From NCBI GenBank assembly GCA_900754605.1, contig CAAEDK010000282.1, positions 1 through 28,603 of the forward strand: a stretch of 28,603 bases of DNA, written 5' to 3'. Positions 16,153 to 24,767 of this stretch are shown here, piece by piece. The notes below the pieces were generated by a model that saw only the letters and a program-made list of their open reading frames with translations, did not search any database and was not told the origin of the DNA. The position numbers were made by a program, and so were the translations under genes. The stretch is from an uncultured Oscillospiraceae bacterium (GTDB lineage Bacteria; Bacillota_A; Clostridia; Oscillospirales; Oscillospiraceae). Each line of letters starts with the position of its first letter. The stretch's first letter is position 1.

Positions 16153-17061
16153 TTATCCGGAATAGCGCTTGTGCAGGCGGTCAGTCAGATAGCGAATGAA
16201 GTGCTTCTCTCTGGGGCGGAGCGTAAATGTCCGGGAATGCAGCAGGGCCACGGCCATGGGAGCGCCGTCCGCGATGGGACAGCAGACGCAGTTCATCCGC
16301 CGGGCATCCTCCTCCGGAATGCTGATGCCGATGGCGATGTAATTGCCTTTGCGGACCGCGTCGAAGATCGTGCCGCGGTCGCAGATGTACAGCAGGTCTG
16401 TGTGGCTCTGGAGTCCCAGCACGTCCAGCGTATCGTCCGGATCGATGTGCGCGTCGGCGATGAACGGATACCCTGTGAGATCCTTGAGCGAGACACGGGA
16501 AGAGTTGGCCAGTGGATGGGACTTGGACATCAGCGCGGTGACGGGAATGGATCGCTGGAGGACCGTCATCTCCAGATTGTACTGGTCCGCCAGATCCATG
16601 TACTTGGGGATGACCTGCTCGAACAGCACCAGGATGCCCAGCCTGCAGTTCTGGGCCACGACGTTTTTCAGATTTTCCCGGAGGCCGGCCTCCAGAAATT
16701 TGTCGTGGGTCCTGTTCAGGTTGGGGAAGCAGTTTTTGTAATCAAAGAAACACTGGAGCACAAAGGCGGAGCGGGCGCAAATGATGGAGAGGCTGTCGCT
16801 CTCGGACATGGATTGCGGGATCTTCTGGATATTATTGCGCTCGGTGACGATCTTCTCAGCGTGGCTCATGAAAATCAGTCCCTCCGGCGTAGCGGTGATG
16901 CCGTTGGCCGTCCTGTGAAACAGGGGATAGCCGATCTCCTGTTCCACGTTCTTGATGATGGTGCTGAGATGGGACTGGGAGATATAGCAGTTTCGGGCGG
17001 CTTTGTTGACGGAGCCGCACTTGTACGCCTCCAGGATATAGACGAGGTGTTCTGTGTTCAT
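16153..17061 (-). CDS. LysR-family transcriptional regulator
   Basis: The 302-residue protein has the LysR winged helix-turn-helix at residues 1-62 (SVNKAARNCYISQSHLSTII, EIGYPLFHRTANGI), then a periplasmic-binding-like effector domain (about 90-300) with recognisable segments such as PVTALMSKSHPLA and GNYIAIGISIPEED. It is divergent from the importer/flavinylation operon across a 238-nt intergenic region, the standard arrangement for a LysR protein that activates its neighbour in response to a ligand. The natural guess is that the effector is the imported compound or a product of it. The ribosome site (GAGAAAGAGAG) is weak, consistent with low expression. Confidence 0.9.
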   Translation of the reverse strand: MNTEHLVYILEAYKCGSVNKAARNCYISQSHLSTIIKNVEQEIGYPLFHRTANGITATPEGLIFMSHAEKIVTERNNIQKIPQSMSESDSLSIICARSAFVLQCFFDYKNCFPNLNRTHDKFLEAGLRENLKNVVAQNCRLGILVLFEQVIPKYMDLADQYNLEMTVLQRSIPVTALMSKSHPLANSSRVSLKDLTGYPFIADAHIDPDDTLDVLGLQSHTDLLYICDRGTIFDAVRKGNYIAIGISIPEEDARRMNCVCCPIADGAPMAVALLHSRTFTLRPREKHFIRYLTDRLHKRYSG

Positions 17062-17129
17062 GTCGCGCTCTCTTTCTCAAAACGGCGGAGGGACCTAATC
17101 CCAAATAGCGAAGGCTTAACAAAATCCCC

Positions 17130-17163
17130 TATAATCCGACAGCCAGGGGAGCATGTTATAATC
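17130..17163 (+). promoter_or_regulatory. Operon promoter region with repeated TATAATC
   Basis: TATAATC occurs at 17130-17136 and again at 17157-17163, 27 bp apart, between the divergent LysR gene and the operon. Either gives a perfect -10 box for the plus strand, but neither has a recognisable -35 at 16-18 bp. A good -10 with a poor -35 is typical of activator-dependent promoters, in line with LysR control. Confidence 0.45.
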
Positions 17164-17246
17164 GTAACAGGCAAAACAAAGGCGCCCGGTCAGAGGGGCG
17201 TTCAGATTTTATCAATCATTATAGCGCCAATTTTCAAAGAATACAA

Positions 17247-17275
17247 GATCCGCACCCGGCGGTGGAATGCGGATC
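17247..17275 (+). promoter_or_regulatory. Leader hairpin before the operon's first gene
   Basis: GATCCGCA (17247-17254) and TGCGGATC (17268-17275) form an 8-bp stem with a 13-nt loop, ending 10 nt before the purine-rich ribosome site of the first gene. It might modulate translation. It does not resemble a known riboswitch. Confidence 0.35.
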
Positions 17276-17299
17276 AAAATGAGGGAAAGGAAGAGAGGC

Positions 17300-18148
17300 A
17301 TGGCAGAGAAGAAGCGCGAAAAGTCCGTTGACGTGCTGGACCGGCTGTTCTGGACGGTGCAGCCACCTATGGGGCTGGTAAAGGGAGACTATTACCGGGC
17401 TGAGAATTGGTTTGCCCCGCATTTCCCGGGGGACAAGGGGTATCACGGCATTCTGGAAGTGGTCCGGCGGGACGGAACCCTGCAGATGGTGGAGTTTAAC
17501 GAGATTAACAACCCCACCTATTACATCAGACGGTACCAGGGCGTTTCCAAGCGGCTGTCCGACTACGGCTTTCTGCAGGCCACCAAGGAGCGGACCGCCA
17601 AGTCCGGCGTGGTGCTGGTAAACGGCCTGACCCATCTGGAAGAGCAGATGGTGGCGGAGAACCGCCTCACAGGCGAGTTTGACCTGCTCACCGGCGCCTC
17701 CAACAGCATCAAGCGGTCTATGCTCCCACTGGCAGAGGAGATCGCGGGGCGGCTGGACAAGCCCTCCGGCCAGGTGTATTACGGCCTGTCCCAGGCGGTG
17801 GAGCCCGGCGTCACCGGGCGCTTGCAGATCGTGCTGGAGGCGGGAAAGATCATCTCCTGCGCCTACGACGAGATCTTTGCCGACCGGCAGGAGGAGATTG
17901 AGGACCCGGAGCTCAAGCCCTATTACCGGCAGTCCAAATACCACTGCCCGGACTACATCTCCACTATCGGGGCCGGGTTCAACAGCATCTTCGACCTGCT
18001 CAGCGCCCGGGTGCTGGAGACCCAGAGCCTCACCGACCTGACCGGACTCCCCTTCACGGAGGAGCCCAAGCGAGCGAAGGAATGGGACAACTATCTGGAG
18101 CTGGTGAGGCGGATGGAGGATGCTCTGGCGGCCGACGGCCTGCGCTGA
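17300..18148 (+). CDS. Cytosolic tandem FMN-binding-like protein, paralogue 1
   Basis: The ATG at 17300 has AAAGGAAG upstream and gives 282 residues; an upstream in-frame ATG at 17267 would add 11 basic residues. The protein appears to hold two FMN_bind-type (COG4939-like) repeats. Repeat one (about 48-138) has GILEVVRRDGTLQMVEFNEI and ends in EFDLLTGAS (L130-S134), which fits the ApbE flavinylation consensus D-x-x-[ST]-G-A-[ST] with Ser as acceptor. Repeat two (about 172-255) has GRLQIVLEAGKIISCAYDEI but ends in DLTGLP, which lacks the acceptor. There is no signal peptide or lipobox, so it should stay in the cytosol. Two longer paralogues and an ApbE gene lie later in the operon. The covalent flavin is inference from motif and context. 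Confidence 0.72.
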   Translation: MAEKKREKSVDVLDRLFWTVQPPMGLVKGDYYRAENWFAPHFPGDKGYHGILEVVRRDGTLQMVEFNEINNPTYYIRRYQGVSKRLSDYGFLQATKERTAKSGVVLVNGLTHLEEQMVAENRLTGEFDLLTGASNSIKRSMLPLAEEIAGRLDKPSGQVYYGLSQAVEPGVTGRLQIVLEAGKIISCAYDEIFADRQEEIEDPELKPYYRQSKYHCPDYISTIGAGFNSIFDLLSARVLETQSLTDLTGLPFTEEPKRAKEWDNYLELVRRMEDALAADGLR

Positions 18149-18219
18149 GCACACAATCAGGAATGTGACCGCCGGGGGCGGTTTCAGAAATATATCACCA
18201 CCACGTCAGGAGGAGTACG

Positions 18220-19758
18220 ATGAAGAAGAGAGTTTTCGCACTGTTCACCGCAATGTTCCTGCTCTGCGGGATGCTGGCCGGCTGTGGCCCCACCGGTTCC
18301 AGCTCGACGACCACGGACGGTTCCGACGATGGCGCCAAGGATACCCTGATCGTTGCTATCCCAGAGTCCCCCACCTACATGGACCCCATGGTGCAGGCCT
18401 CCATCGGGACCTATCGTGTCACCACCCAGATGTTTGACCGTCTGGTGATGATGGACAACGACATGAACCTGGTGCCGGGCCTGGCGGAGAGCTGGGAGGT
18501 TATCGACGATACCACCACCGTGTTCCATCTGCGCCAGGGCGTCAAGTTCCACAACGGGGAGGAGATGACCTCCGAGGATGTCAAGTACAGCCTGGAGCGC
18601 TGCATCGCAAACCCCGGCGTGAATTACAACTACCTCATCATCGAGAGCATCACCTGTGACGACGACTACACCGTCACCATCAAGACCTCCGCGCCCTTCA
18701 ACGCGCTGCTGTACCGCCTGAGCCTGGACGCGGCCTCCATCATCTGCAAGAGCGCGGACACCAGCGCGGAGGAGTTCAACAAGAACCCCGTGGGCACCGG
18801 CCCCTTCAAGTTCGTCTCCTGGGAGCTGGGCGGCGACGTGGTCCTGGAGGCCTTTGAGGACTACTGGGGCGGCGCTCCGGCCGTCAAGCGCGTCATCTTC
18901 CGCACGATTCCCGAGGCGCTGAACCGCACCATTGGCCTGGAGACCGGCGAGGTGGACCTGGCCTATGACCTGGGCATCACCGACCTGGAGAGCCTGGCGG
19001 GCAATGAGTCCGTCACCACCCTCACCTCCCCCAGCACCACCGTGTGGTATGTGGGCATGAACGTGCAGAAGGCGCCCTTTGACAACGAGAAGGTCCGGCA
19101 GGCCGTCGCCTACGCGCTGGACCCCCAGGGCTACATCGACCTGGTGTTCAGCGGCGAGGCCACACCCGCCAACTACACCATGCTGCCCCCCAGTGTGGAC
19201 GGCTACGTCTCCGACTGCTCCGACTACTCCTGCAACGTGGAGAAGGCCAAGGAGCTGCTGGCCGAGGCCGGCTATCCTGACGGCTTCTCCACCACTCTCT
19301 GGTGCTCCGATACCCAGGTGATGCGGGACTCCGCCGTGGTCATTCAGGAGCAGCTGCGCCAGGTGGGGATCAACGCCGAGGTCAAGACCCTGGAGAGCGG
19401 ACAGTTCCAGTCTGAGACCGGCAACGGCGCCCATGATATGTTCATCATGTCCAAGACCTCCATTGACCCCGACTCCATGCTGCGGTCCATGTACCACACG
19501 GAGGCTCTGGGGCCCTCCGGCAACCGCTGCTTCTGGACCACGCCTGAGGTGGACGCCTTGATCGATGAGGCCAGCACCACCACCGACACCGAGCACGCCA
19601 TGGAGCTGTATGCGGAGATCCAGAGCAAAGTGGCGGAGGCCGCGCCCCTGGTCCCCATGGCGGTGGAGCACCTGAACGCCGGTATGCAGTCCAATGTGAA
19701 GGGATTCGGCCTGTATCCGGGCAAGTCCCACTACATCAACGGCACCTATTTTGAATAA
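18220..19758 (+). CDS. Dpp/Opp-type substrate-binding lipoprotein
   Basis: The 512-residue protein is a family 5 extracellular solute-binding protein. A lipoprotein signal (MKKRVFALFTAMFLLCGMLA) ends in the lipobox LAGC with Cys22 as lipid anchor, followed by a Ser/Thr-rich linker. Family landmarks are present: LAESWEV, FHLRQGVKFHNGEEMTSEDVKYSLE in pieces, GTGPFKF, NVQKAPFDNEKVRQAVAYALD in pieces, and AKELLAEAGYPDGF. AGGAGG precedes the ATG. It captures the substrate outside the cell for the permeases encoded next. Family 5 proteins bind peptides, nickel, opines and other small molecules, and the ligand cannot be told here; the flavoprotein neighbours may mean a redox-active or modified substrate. 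Confidence 0.93.
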   Translation: MKKRVFALFTAMFLLCGMLAGCGPTGSSSTTTDGSDDGAKDTLIVAIPESPTYMDPMVQASIGTYRVTTQMFDRLVMMDNDMNLVPGLAESWEVIDDTTTVFHLRQGVKFHNGEEMTSEDVKYSLERCIANPGVNYNYLIIESITCDDDYTVTIKTSAPFNALLYRLSLDAASIICKSADTSAEEFNKNPVGTGPFKFVSWELGGDVVLEAFEDYWGGAPAVKRVIFRTIPEALNRTIGLETGEVDLAYDLGITDLESLAGNESVTTLTSPSTTVWYVGMNVQKAPFDNEKVRQAVAYALDPQGYIDLVFSGEATPANYTMLPPSVDGYVSDCSDYSCNVEKAKELLAEAGYPDGFSTTLWCSDTQVMRDSAVVIQEQLRQVGINAEVKTLESGQFQSETGNGAHDMFIMSKTSIDPDSMLRSMYHTEALGPSGNRCFWTTPEVDALIDEASTTTDTEHAMELYAEIQSKVAEAAPLVPMAVEHLNAGMQSNVKGFGLYPGKSHYINGTYFE

Positions 19759-19779
19759 GCGCATTCAGGCATTCCAGTG

Positions 19780-19809
19780 AGCGGGCGGCGGCAAAAGCCG
19801 CCGTCCGCT
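19780..19809 (+). promoter_or_regulatory. Intercistronic stem-loop after the binding-protein gene
   Basis: A ~13-bp GC-rich stem (19780-19792 with 19797-19809, one G-U pair) has an AAAA loop and no T-run. Hairpins of this kind after binding-protein genes usually protect the upstream mRNA and raise binding protein over permease. Confidence 0.65.
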
Positions 19810-19845
19810 TGCGCGAATTTGCGTTATGGAAAAGGAGAGTGACAG

Positions 19846-20784
19846 ATGTACCGTTTTATTCTCAAACGGCTGCTCATGCTGATTCCGGTGCTGCTGGGTG
19901 TCAGCTTCATCGTCTATACGATCCTGAGCTTCACCCCCGGCGACCCGGTGCAGATGATGCTGGGCGACAACTACTCCGAGGAATCCTACGCCGCCATGCA
20001 GGAGGAGCTGGGCCTGGATGATCCCTTCCTGGTCCAGTACGGCCGGTTTATCATCAACGCGGTCCACGGTGACTTCGGTACCTCATACAGCACCGGCAAC
20101 CCGGTGGCGGCGGAGATCGCCGCCCGGCTGCCCAATACCATCCTGCTGTCGGCCTGCGCCATGCTTTTTGCCATTCTGATCGGAATTCCCCTGGGCGTGA
20201 TCTCCGCCACCCATCAGTATTCGGCGGTGGACAACATCTCCATGGTGGGCGCTCTGTTCGGCGTCTCCATGCCGAACTTCTGGCTGGGGCTGATGCTGAT
20301 CGTGATCTTCGCAGCGGGGCTGGGGTGGTTCCCATCCTCCAACTTTGAGACCTGGGGCGCTCTGGTGCTGCCGGCCGTCACCCTCAGCGCCAACTCCCTG
20401 GCGATGATCACCCGCATGACCCGCTCCTCCATGCTGGAGACGATCCGGCAGGACTACATCCGCACCGCACGGGCAAAGGGCCTGAAAGAGAGCGTCATCA
20501 CCATCCGCCACGCTCTGCGCAACGCCATGATCCCTATTGTCACCACAGTGGGACTGCAATTCGGCTTCTCTCTGGGCGGCGCAGTGCTGGTGGAGACGGT
20601 GTTCTCCTGGCCCGGCATCGGCCGGCTGCTGGTGGACTGCATCGGCCTGAAGGACACGCCCGTGGTGGTGGCCTGCGTATTGGTGCTGGCCACGATGTTC
20701 ACCATCATCAATCTGTGCATTGATATCCTGTACGCATTCCTGGACCCCAGAATCCGGGCCCAGTACAAAACGGCAAAGAGGTGA
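19846..20784 (+). CDS. Dpp/Opp-type ABC importer permease, DppB-like
   Basis: The 312-residue membrane protein has the DppB layout: N-terminal helix (YRFILKRLLMLIPVLLGVSF), the long extracytoplasmic loop starting TPGDPVQMMLG, five further helices, and the cytoplasmic coupling loop DYIRTARAKGLKESVI that docks on the ATPases. SFSLGGAVLVETVFSWPGIG-type sequence near residue 240-260 is a family hallmark (here GFSLGGAVLVETVFSWPGIG). AAGGAG precedes the ATG. It pairs with the DppC-like protein encoded immediately downstream; its TGA overlaps a possible ATG of that gene. Confidence 0.93.
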   Translation: MYRFILKRLLMLIPVLLGVSFIVYTILSFTPGDPVQMMLGDNYSEESYAAMQEELGLDDPFLVQYGRFIINAVHGDFGTSYSTGNPVAAEIAARLPNTILLSACAMLFAILIGIPLGVISATHQYSAVDNISMVGALFGVSMPNFWLGLMLIVIFAAGLGWFPSSNFETWGALVLPAVTLSANSLAMITRMTRSSMLETIRQDYIRTARAKGLKESVITIRHALRNAMIPIVTTVGLQFGFSLGGAVLVETVFSWPGIGRLLVDCIGLKDTPVVVACVLVLATMFTIINLCIDILYAFLDPRIRAQYKTAKR

Positions 20785-20789
20785 TGCGG

Positions 20790-21668
20790 ATGACTGGGAA
20801 AGTGAAAAACAAGAACAAGAAAAAGTCCCAGGCCGCCGCAGTATGGCGCCGCCTGAAGAAAAACAAGATGGCCGTTCTGGGACTCATCATTCTGGCCGTC
20901 ATCATCTTCTTCGCCGTCTTTGCCGATGTGTTTTTTGACTACGAGACGCTGGTGATTCAGCAGAACGCATCCCTGAAGCTCCAGCCCCCCTCCGTCGAGC
21001 ACTGGCTGGGCACCGACGAGGTGGGCCGCGACATCCTGGCCCGGATCGTCCACGGCGCCCGGATCTCCCTGCCGGTGGCCTTTGCCACCATCGCCATTGC
21101 CACAGTGGTGGGCGGCCTGCTGGGGGCCATCGCCGGTTACGGCAGCCGCCGGGTAGACGATGTCATCATGCGTGTCATGGACATCTTCCTGGCGATCCCC
21201 AGCATCCTGCTGTCCATCGCCCTGGTGTCCGCCATGGGCACCAGCGTCACGAATATGATGCTGGCCATCAGCATCTCCAACATCCCGCCCTTTGCCCGGA
21301 TCGTCCGCTCCGCCGTTCTGACCATCAAGAACGAGGAGTACATCGAGGCGGCCCGCGCCATCGGCGCCAGCGACAAGCGCATCATCCTCAAGCACATCCT
21401 GCCCAACTGCATGGCCCCCATCATTGTGCAGGCCACGCTATCCATCGCCGGGTCCATCCTGGCCATTGCCAGCCTCAGCTTCATCGGCCTGGGCATCAGC
21501 CCGCCCACGCCGGAGTGGGGTTCTATGGTCAGCACCGGCCGGCAGTATTTCCGGGCGGCCTGGTGGGTGTGCGCGTTCCCGGGCTTTGCCATCATGTTGA
21601 CCATCCTCTCCCTGAACCTGCTGGGAGACGGCCTGCGGGATGCCCTGGACCCCAAGCTGAAGAACTGA
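20790..21668 (+). CDS. Dpp/Opp-type ABC importer permease, DppC-like
   Basis: I take the ATG at 20790 (292 residues) because AGAGG at 20777-20781 is 8 nt upstream. The ATG at 20784 overlaps the upstream stop but is too close to that site, and a GTG at 20781 is also possible. The cytosolic N-terminus is very basic (KNKNKKKSQ), then a first helix (MAVLGLIILAVIIFFAVFAD) and the DppC motif HWLGTDEVGRDILARIVHGARISL in pieces. The coupling loop is EEYIEAARAIGASDKRII, and the C-terminal landmarks are FIGLGISPPTPEWGSM and NLLGDGLRDALDP. It forms the membrane pore together with the DppB-like protein. Confidence 0.93.
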   Translation: MTGKVKNKNKKKSQAAAVWRRLKKNKMAVLGLIILAVIIFFAVFADVFFDYETLVIQQNASLKLQPPSVEHWLGTDEVGRDILARIVHGARISLPVAFATIAIATVVGGLLGAIAGYGSRRVDDVIMRVMDIFLAIPSILLSIALVSAMGTSVTNMMLAISISNIPPFARIVRSAVLTIKNEEYIEAARAIGASDKRIILKHILPNCMAPIIVQATLSIAGSILAIASLSFIGLGISPPTPEWGSMVSTGRQYFRAAWWVCAFPGFAIMLTILSLNLLGDGLRDALDPKLKN

Positions 21669-21684
21669 GGAGGGAGGACGCCAC

Positions 21685-22758
21685 ATGGAAGAGAACAAGC
21701 AGCACAAGACCGCTTTGCCAGAGACGGAGCCCATTCCCTCCGCGCAGGCCCCGGAGGCCCTGCTGGATATCCGCGACCTGCGGGTGGAGTACCACACCGA
21801 CGAGGACGTGGTCTACGCCGTCAACGGCCTGGACCTGACCATCGGAAAGGGCGAGAGCCTGGGTCTGGTGGGCGAGACCGGCGCCGGCAAGACCACCACG
21901 GCCCTGTCGGTCCTGCGGCTCATCGCGGACCCGCCGGGAAAGATCATGGGCGGCGAGATCTGGTTCGAGGGCGAAGATATGCTCCAGGCCAAGCCCGCCC
22001 GCCTGCGGGAGATCCGCGGCAGCAAGATCTCGGTGATTTTCCAGGACCCTATGACCAGCCTGAACCCGGTCTACTCCGTGGGCGATCAGATCGCGGAGGT
22101 CATCCACCAGCATGAAAAGTGCAGCAAGGAGGAGGGCCGGAGAAAGGCCGGCGATATGCTGGAGATGGTGGGCATCCCCCGGGCCCGCTATGACGAGTAT
22201 CCCCACCAGTTCTCCGGCGGCATGAAGCAGCGGGTGGTCATCGCCATGAGCATCGCCTGCTCGCCGGAGCTGATTCTGGCGGACGAGCCCACCACCGCCC
22301 TGGACGTGACCATCCAGGCCCAGGTGCTGGAACTGATGAACGAGCTGAAGGAAAAGCTCCGTACCTCCCTGCTGCTGATTACCCACGACCTGGGCGTCGT
22401 GGCCCAGGTCTGCGACCGGGTGGCTATCATGTATGCCGGTGAGATCGTAGAGAGTGGCACCATCGCGGAGGTGTTTGACCACCCCCATCATCCCTACACC
22501 ATCGGCCTCTTCGGCTCCATCCCGTCTCTGGATGAGACGGCGGAGAAGCTCAAGCCCATCTCGGGCCAGATGCCGGACCCCACGGAGCTGCCGGAGGGCT
22601 GCGCCTTTGCACCCCGGTGCCCCTACGCAACGGGGGCCTGCCGTACCCGCAAGCCGGAGATGACCGGCGTCGGCGGCACCCAGATGGTGCGCTGCCTGGC
22701 CCACCAGGGCGTTTTCGAATCCCCCGAACTGATGGAGGAGGTGCGACATGGCAGATAA
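21685..22758 (+). CDS. Dpp/Opp-type importer ATPase, DppD-like
   Basis: The 357-residue ATPase energises the importer from the cytosolic side. It has Walker A GETGAGKTT (~62), Q-loop FQDPMTSLNP, signature FSGGMKQRV (~175), Walker B ILADEPTTALD (~196) and switch THDLG. The C-terminal oligopeptide-transporter region carries a Cys cluster (GCAFAPRCPYATGAC and a later RCLA) typical of DppD-type subunits; in at least one mycobacterial homologue I recall it reported to bind an iron-sulfur cluster. A Ser/Pro/Glu-rich ~28-residue N-terminal extension precedes the domain. GGAGGG lies upstream. The next ATPase gene starts inside its last codons, 11 nt overlapping. Confidence 0.93.
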   Translation: MEENKQHKTALPETEPIPSAQAPEALLDIRDLRVEYHTDEDVVYAVNGLDLTIGKGESLGLVGETGAGKTTTALSVLRLIADPPGKIMGGEIWFEGEDMLQAKPARLREIRGSKISVIFQDPMTSLNPVYSVGDQIAEVIHQHEKCSKEEGRRKAGDMLEMVGIPRARYDEYPHQFSGGMKQRVVIAMSIACSPELILADEPTTALDVTIQAQVLELMNELKEKLRTSLLLITHDLGVVAQVCDRVAIMYAGEIVESGTIAEVFDHPHHPYTIGLFGSIPSLDETAEKLKPISGQMPDPTELPEGCAFAPRCPYATGACRTRKPEMTGVGGTQMVRCLAHQGVFESPELMEEVRHGR

Positions 22759-23731
22759 GGATATCATCCTGGAAGTCCGGGACCTGAAGAAGTATTTCAA
22801 AAGCCCCACCGGCACCCTTCATGCGGTGGACGGCGTCAACTTTTCCATTCGGAGAGGCGAGACGCTGGGCCTGGTGGGGGAGTCCGGCTGCGGCAAGTCC
22901 ACCATCGGACGGCTGATCCTGGGCCTGCACCAGTCCACCAGCGGCGAGATCCTGTTCAACGGACAGGACATCTGCAAGATGAATAAGAAGCAGCTTCACG
23001 ACCTGCGCAAGGATCTGCAGATCATCTTCCAGGACCCGTTCTCCTCCCTGAACCCCCGGATGTCCATTGGGGAGATCATCGGGGAACCGCTGCGGATTCA
23101 CGCAAAGGCCCAAAGCCGTGCGGAGCTGGATAAGGAGGTCTCCCGGCTGATGGACGTGGTGGGCCTCTCCGCCCGGTTGTTCAACGCCTATCCCCACGAA
23201 CTGGACGGCGGCCGCCGCCAGCGGGTGGGCATCGCCCGGGCGCTGTCCCTGCAGCCCCAGTTCATCGTCTGCGACGAGCCGGTGTCCTCGCTGGACGTGT
23301 CCATCCAGGCTCAGGTCCTGAACCTGCTGAAGGATCTGCAGGCGGAGTTCCACCTGACCTATCTCTTTATCACCCATGACTTGTCGGTGGTGAAGTTCTT
23401 CTCCGATAAGATCGCGGTGATGTACCTGGGCCAGTTGGTGGAGACAGCGGATTCCGCGGAGCTGTTCCGCCAGCCACTGCATCCCTATTCCCAGGCTCTG
23501 CTGTCTGCCATTCCCATCCCCAGCAGCCGGCAGAAAATGCAGCGGGTGAAGCTCATCGGCGAGCTTCAAAGCCCCATTGACCCGGAGCCGGGCTGCCGCT
23601 TTGCCAAACGCTGCCTGTACGCCCGGGAGGGCTGCACCGGCCGGGACCTGGCGCTGCGGGACTTCGGCAGCGGCCACTTCTGCGCCTGCTGCCGGGCCGG
23701 CGCCCTGGAAGAGCAAACCCCGTCCAAGTGA
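22748..23731 (+). CDS. Dpp/Opp-type importer ATPase, DppF-like
   Basis: The 327-residue second ATPase starts within the end of the DppD-like gene, so the two are translationally coupled and made in equal amounts. Motifs are Walker A GESGCGKST (~44), Q-loop FQDPFSSLNPR, Walker B FIVCDEPVSSLD (~172) and switch THDLS. The signature reads LDGGRRQRVGIARAL (~151) instead of LSGGQRQR, with Asp replacing the conserved Ser. I have seen this variant in DppF-type proteins of anaerobic Firmicutes, so it need not mean loss of function. The C-terminal cysteines (GCRFAKRC, GCTGRD) match the family. A frame overlapping its 3' end belongs to the next gene's open region and is not coding. Confidence 0.92.
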   Translation: MADKDIILEVRDLKKYFKSPTGTLHAVDGVNFSIRRGETLGLVGESGCGKSTIGRLILGLHQSTSGEILFNGQDICKMNKKQLHDLRKDLQIIFQDPFSSLNPRMSIGEIIGEPLRIHAKAQSRAELDKEVSRLMDVVGLSARLFNAYPHELDGGRRQRVGIARALSLQPQFIVCDEPVSSLDVSIQAQVLNLLKDLQAEFHLTYLFITHDLSVVKFFSDKIAVMYLGQLVETADSAELFRQPLHPYSQALLSAIPIPSSRQKMQRVKLIGELQSPIDPEPGCRFAKRCLYAREGCTGRDLALRDFGSGHFCACCRAGALEEQTPSK

Positions 23732-23759
23732 CGGACAGAATCATAAGGAGGAATTTGAC

Positions 23760-24755
23760 ATGACTGACAAGACGAGATGGCTGGGGCTGGGCCCCTGGCA
23801 TGAGGACAACGAGAGCGAGCTGATCGACTGGACGGCGCAGCCCCAGTACAAGGGCCTGGTCAAGGGCGATTACTATCACGCCGAGCTGCGGTACAGCGGC
23901 CGCTGGGGCGACCCCGGCCACAAGGGCGAGCTGGACGTGGTGTTTGACGACGACGGCAAGATCGCCTTCGCCGAGTTCAACGAGACTACCATGGGCAACT
24001 ACTATGTCCGCCACTTCCAGAATGTCAGCAAGCGCCGCACGGAGTTCCAGTTCTTCCAGGACTTCCATGACAAGCGCCGCAGCGTGGCCTATGGGCGGGT
24101 GCTGGCCAACGGCTTCAAATATGTGGAGGACCAGATCCTGGAAAAGCAGGACCTGGACGCTGACTATGACCTACTGACCGGTGCCTCCTTCTCCATGAAG
24201 AACATGATCGGCCTGAAGGACGACGTGTCCGCTCAGCGGAAGGACTCCAACCACAAGAAGCAGCGGTACTACGGCTACACCGAGGATTACGGCTACGGTA
24301 TCACCGGCTGGCTCCAGGTGGTGGTGGAGGACGGCAAGATCGTCAGGTGCTTCTACGATGAGATCTTCGCCGATCACACCAAGGACATCGTCTACGACGA
24401 CCTGAAGCAGTTCTACCGTCAGTCCAAGTATTTCTCCACTACCTATGAGGACCCGTTCCCCTCCGGCTGGGACCGCCACGCCTGGCTGGTGTGCTTCAAG
24501 GACCAGTCCGATGCCATCAACAAGAAGGTCTGCGAAACACAGGATATGTTCGATATCACCGGACTGCCCTGCGTGGAGGGCCCGGACATGGGCGTGGTGT
24601 GGGACAAGCCACACAAGGACGATGTGGCGCTCGTCTCCAACAGCGACGCCACCGCCCGCTCCGTCACCCGGCCCCGCTCTCCCGTGTGGAACAACTATCT
24701 GCGCCTGGCCAAGATCGTCCACGACGAGATGGTCAAGGACGGCGCCGTGAAGTAA
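23760..24755 (+). CDS. Cytosolic tandem FMN-binding-like protein, paralogue 2
   Basis: The ATG at 23760 with AAGGAGG gives 331 residues. The layout matches paralogue 1. FMN_bind-like repeat one (about 56-148) has GELDVVFDDDGKIAFAEFNE and ends YVEDQILEKQ ... DYDLLTGAS (L139-S143). Repeat two (about 178-270) has GWLQVVVEDGKIVRCFYDEI and ends in DITGLP. Compared with paralogue 1 it has an extra segment, TTYEDPFPSGWDRHAWLV, shared with paralogue 3. The spacing LEKQ-x(7-8)-D-x-x-[ST]GA[ST] is that of the COG4939/FMN_bind family whose Ser/Thr is flavinylated by ApbE. No export signal is visible. It is linked to the importer genes upstream by a 28-nt gap and should be co-expressed with them. Confidence 0.75.
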   Translation: MTDKTRWLGLGPWHEDNESELIDWTAQPQYKGLVKGDYYHAELRYSGRWGDPGHKGELDVVFDDDGKIAFAEFNETTMGNYYVRHFQNVSKRRTEFQFFQDFHDKRRSVAYGRVLANGFKYVEDQILEKQDLDADYDLLTGASFSMKNMIGLKDDVSAQRKDSNHKKQRYYGYTEDYGYGITGWLQVVVEDGKIVRCFYDEIFADHTKDIVYDDLKQFYRQSKYFSTTYEDPFPSGWDRHAWLVCFKDQSDAINKKVCETQDMFDITGLPCVEGPDMGVVWDKPHKDDVALVSNSDATARSVTRPRSPVWNNYLRLAKIVHDEMVKDGAVK

Positions 24756-24767
24756 GGAGGGACGAAC

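Noticed and set aside
17164..17299. An FMN riboswitch upstream of the flavin-related operon
   Set aside because: Only a simple 8-bp hairpin is visible; the multi-stem conserved FMN (RFN) element sequence is not there.
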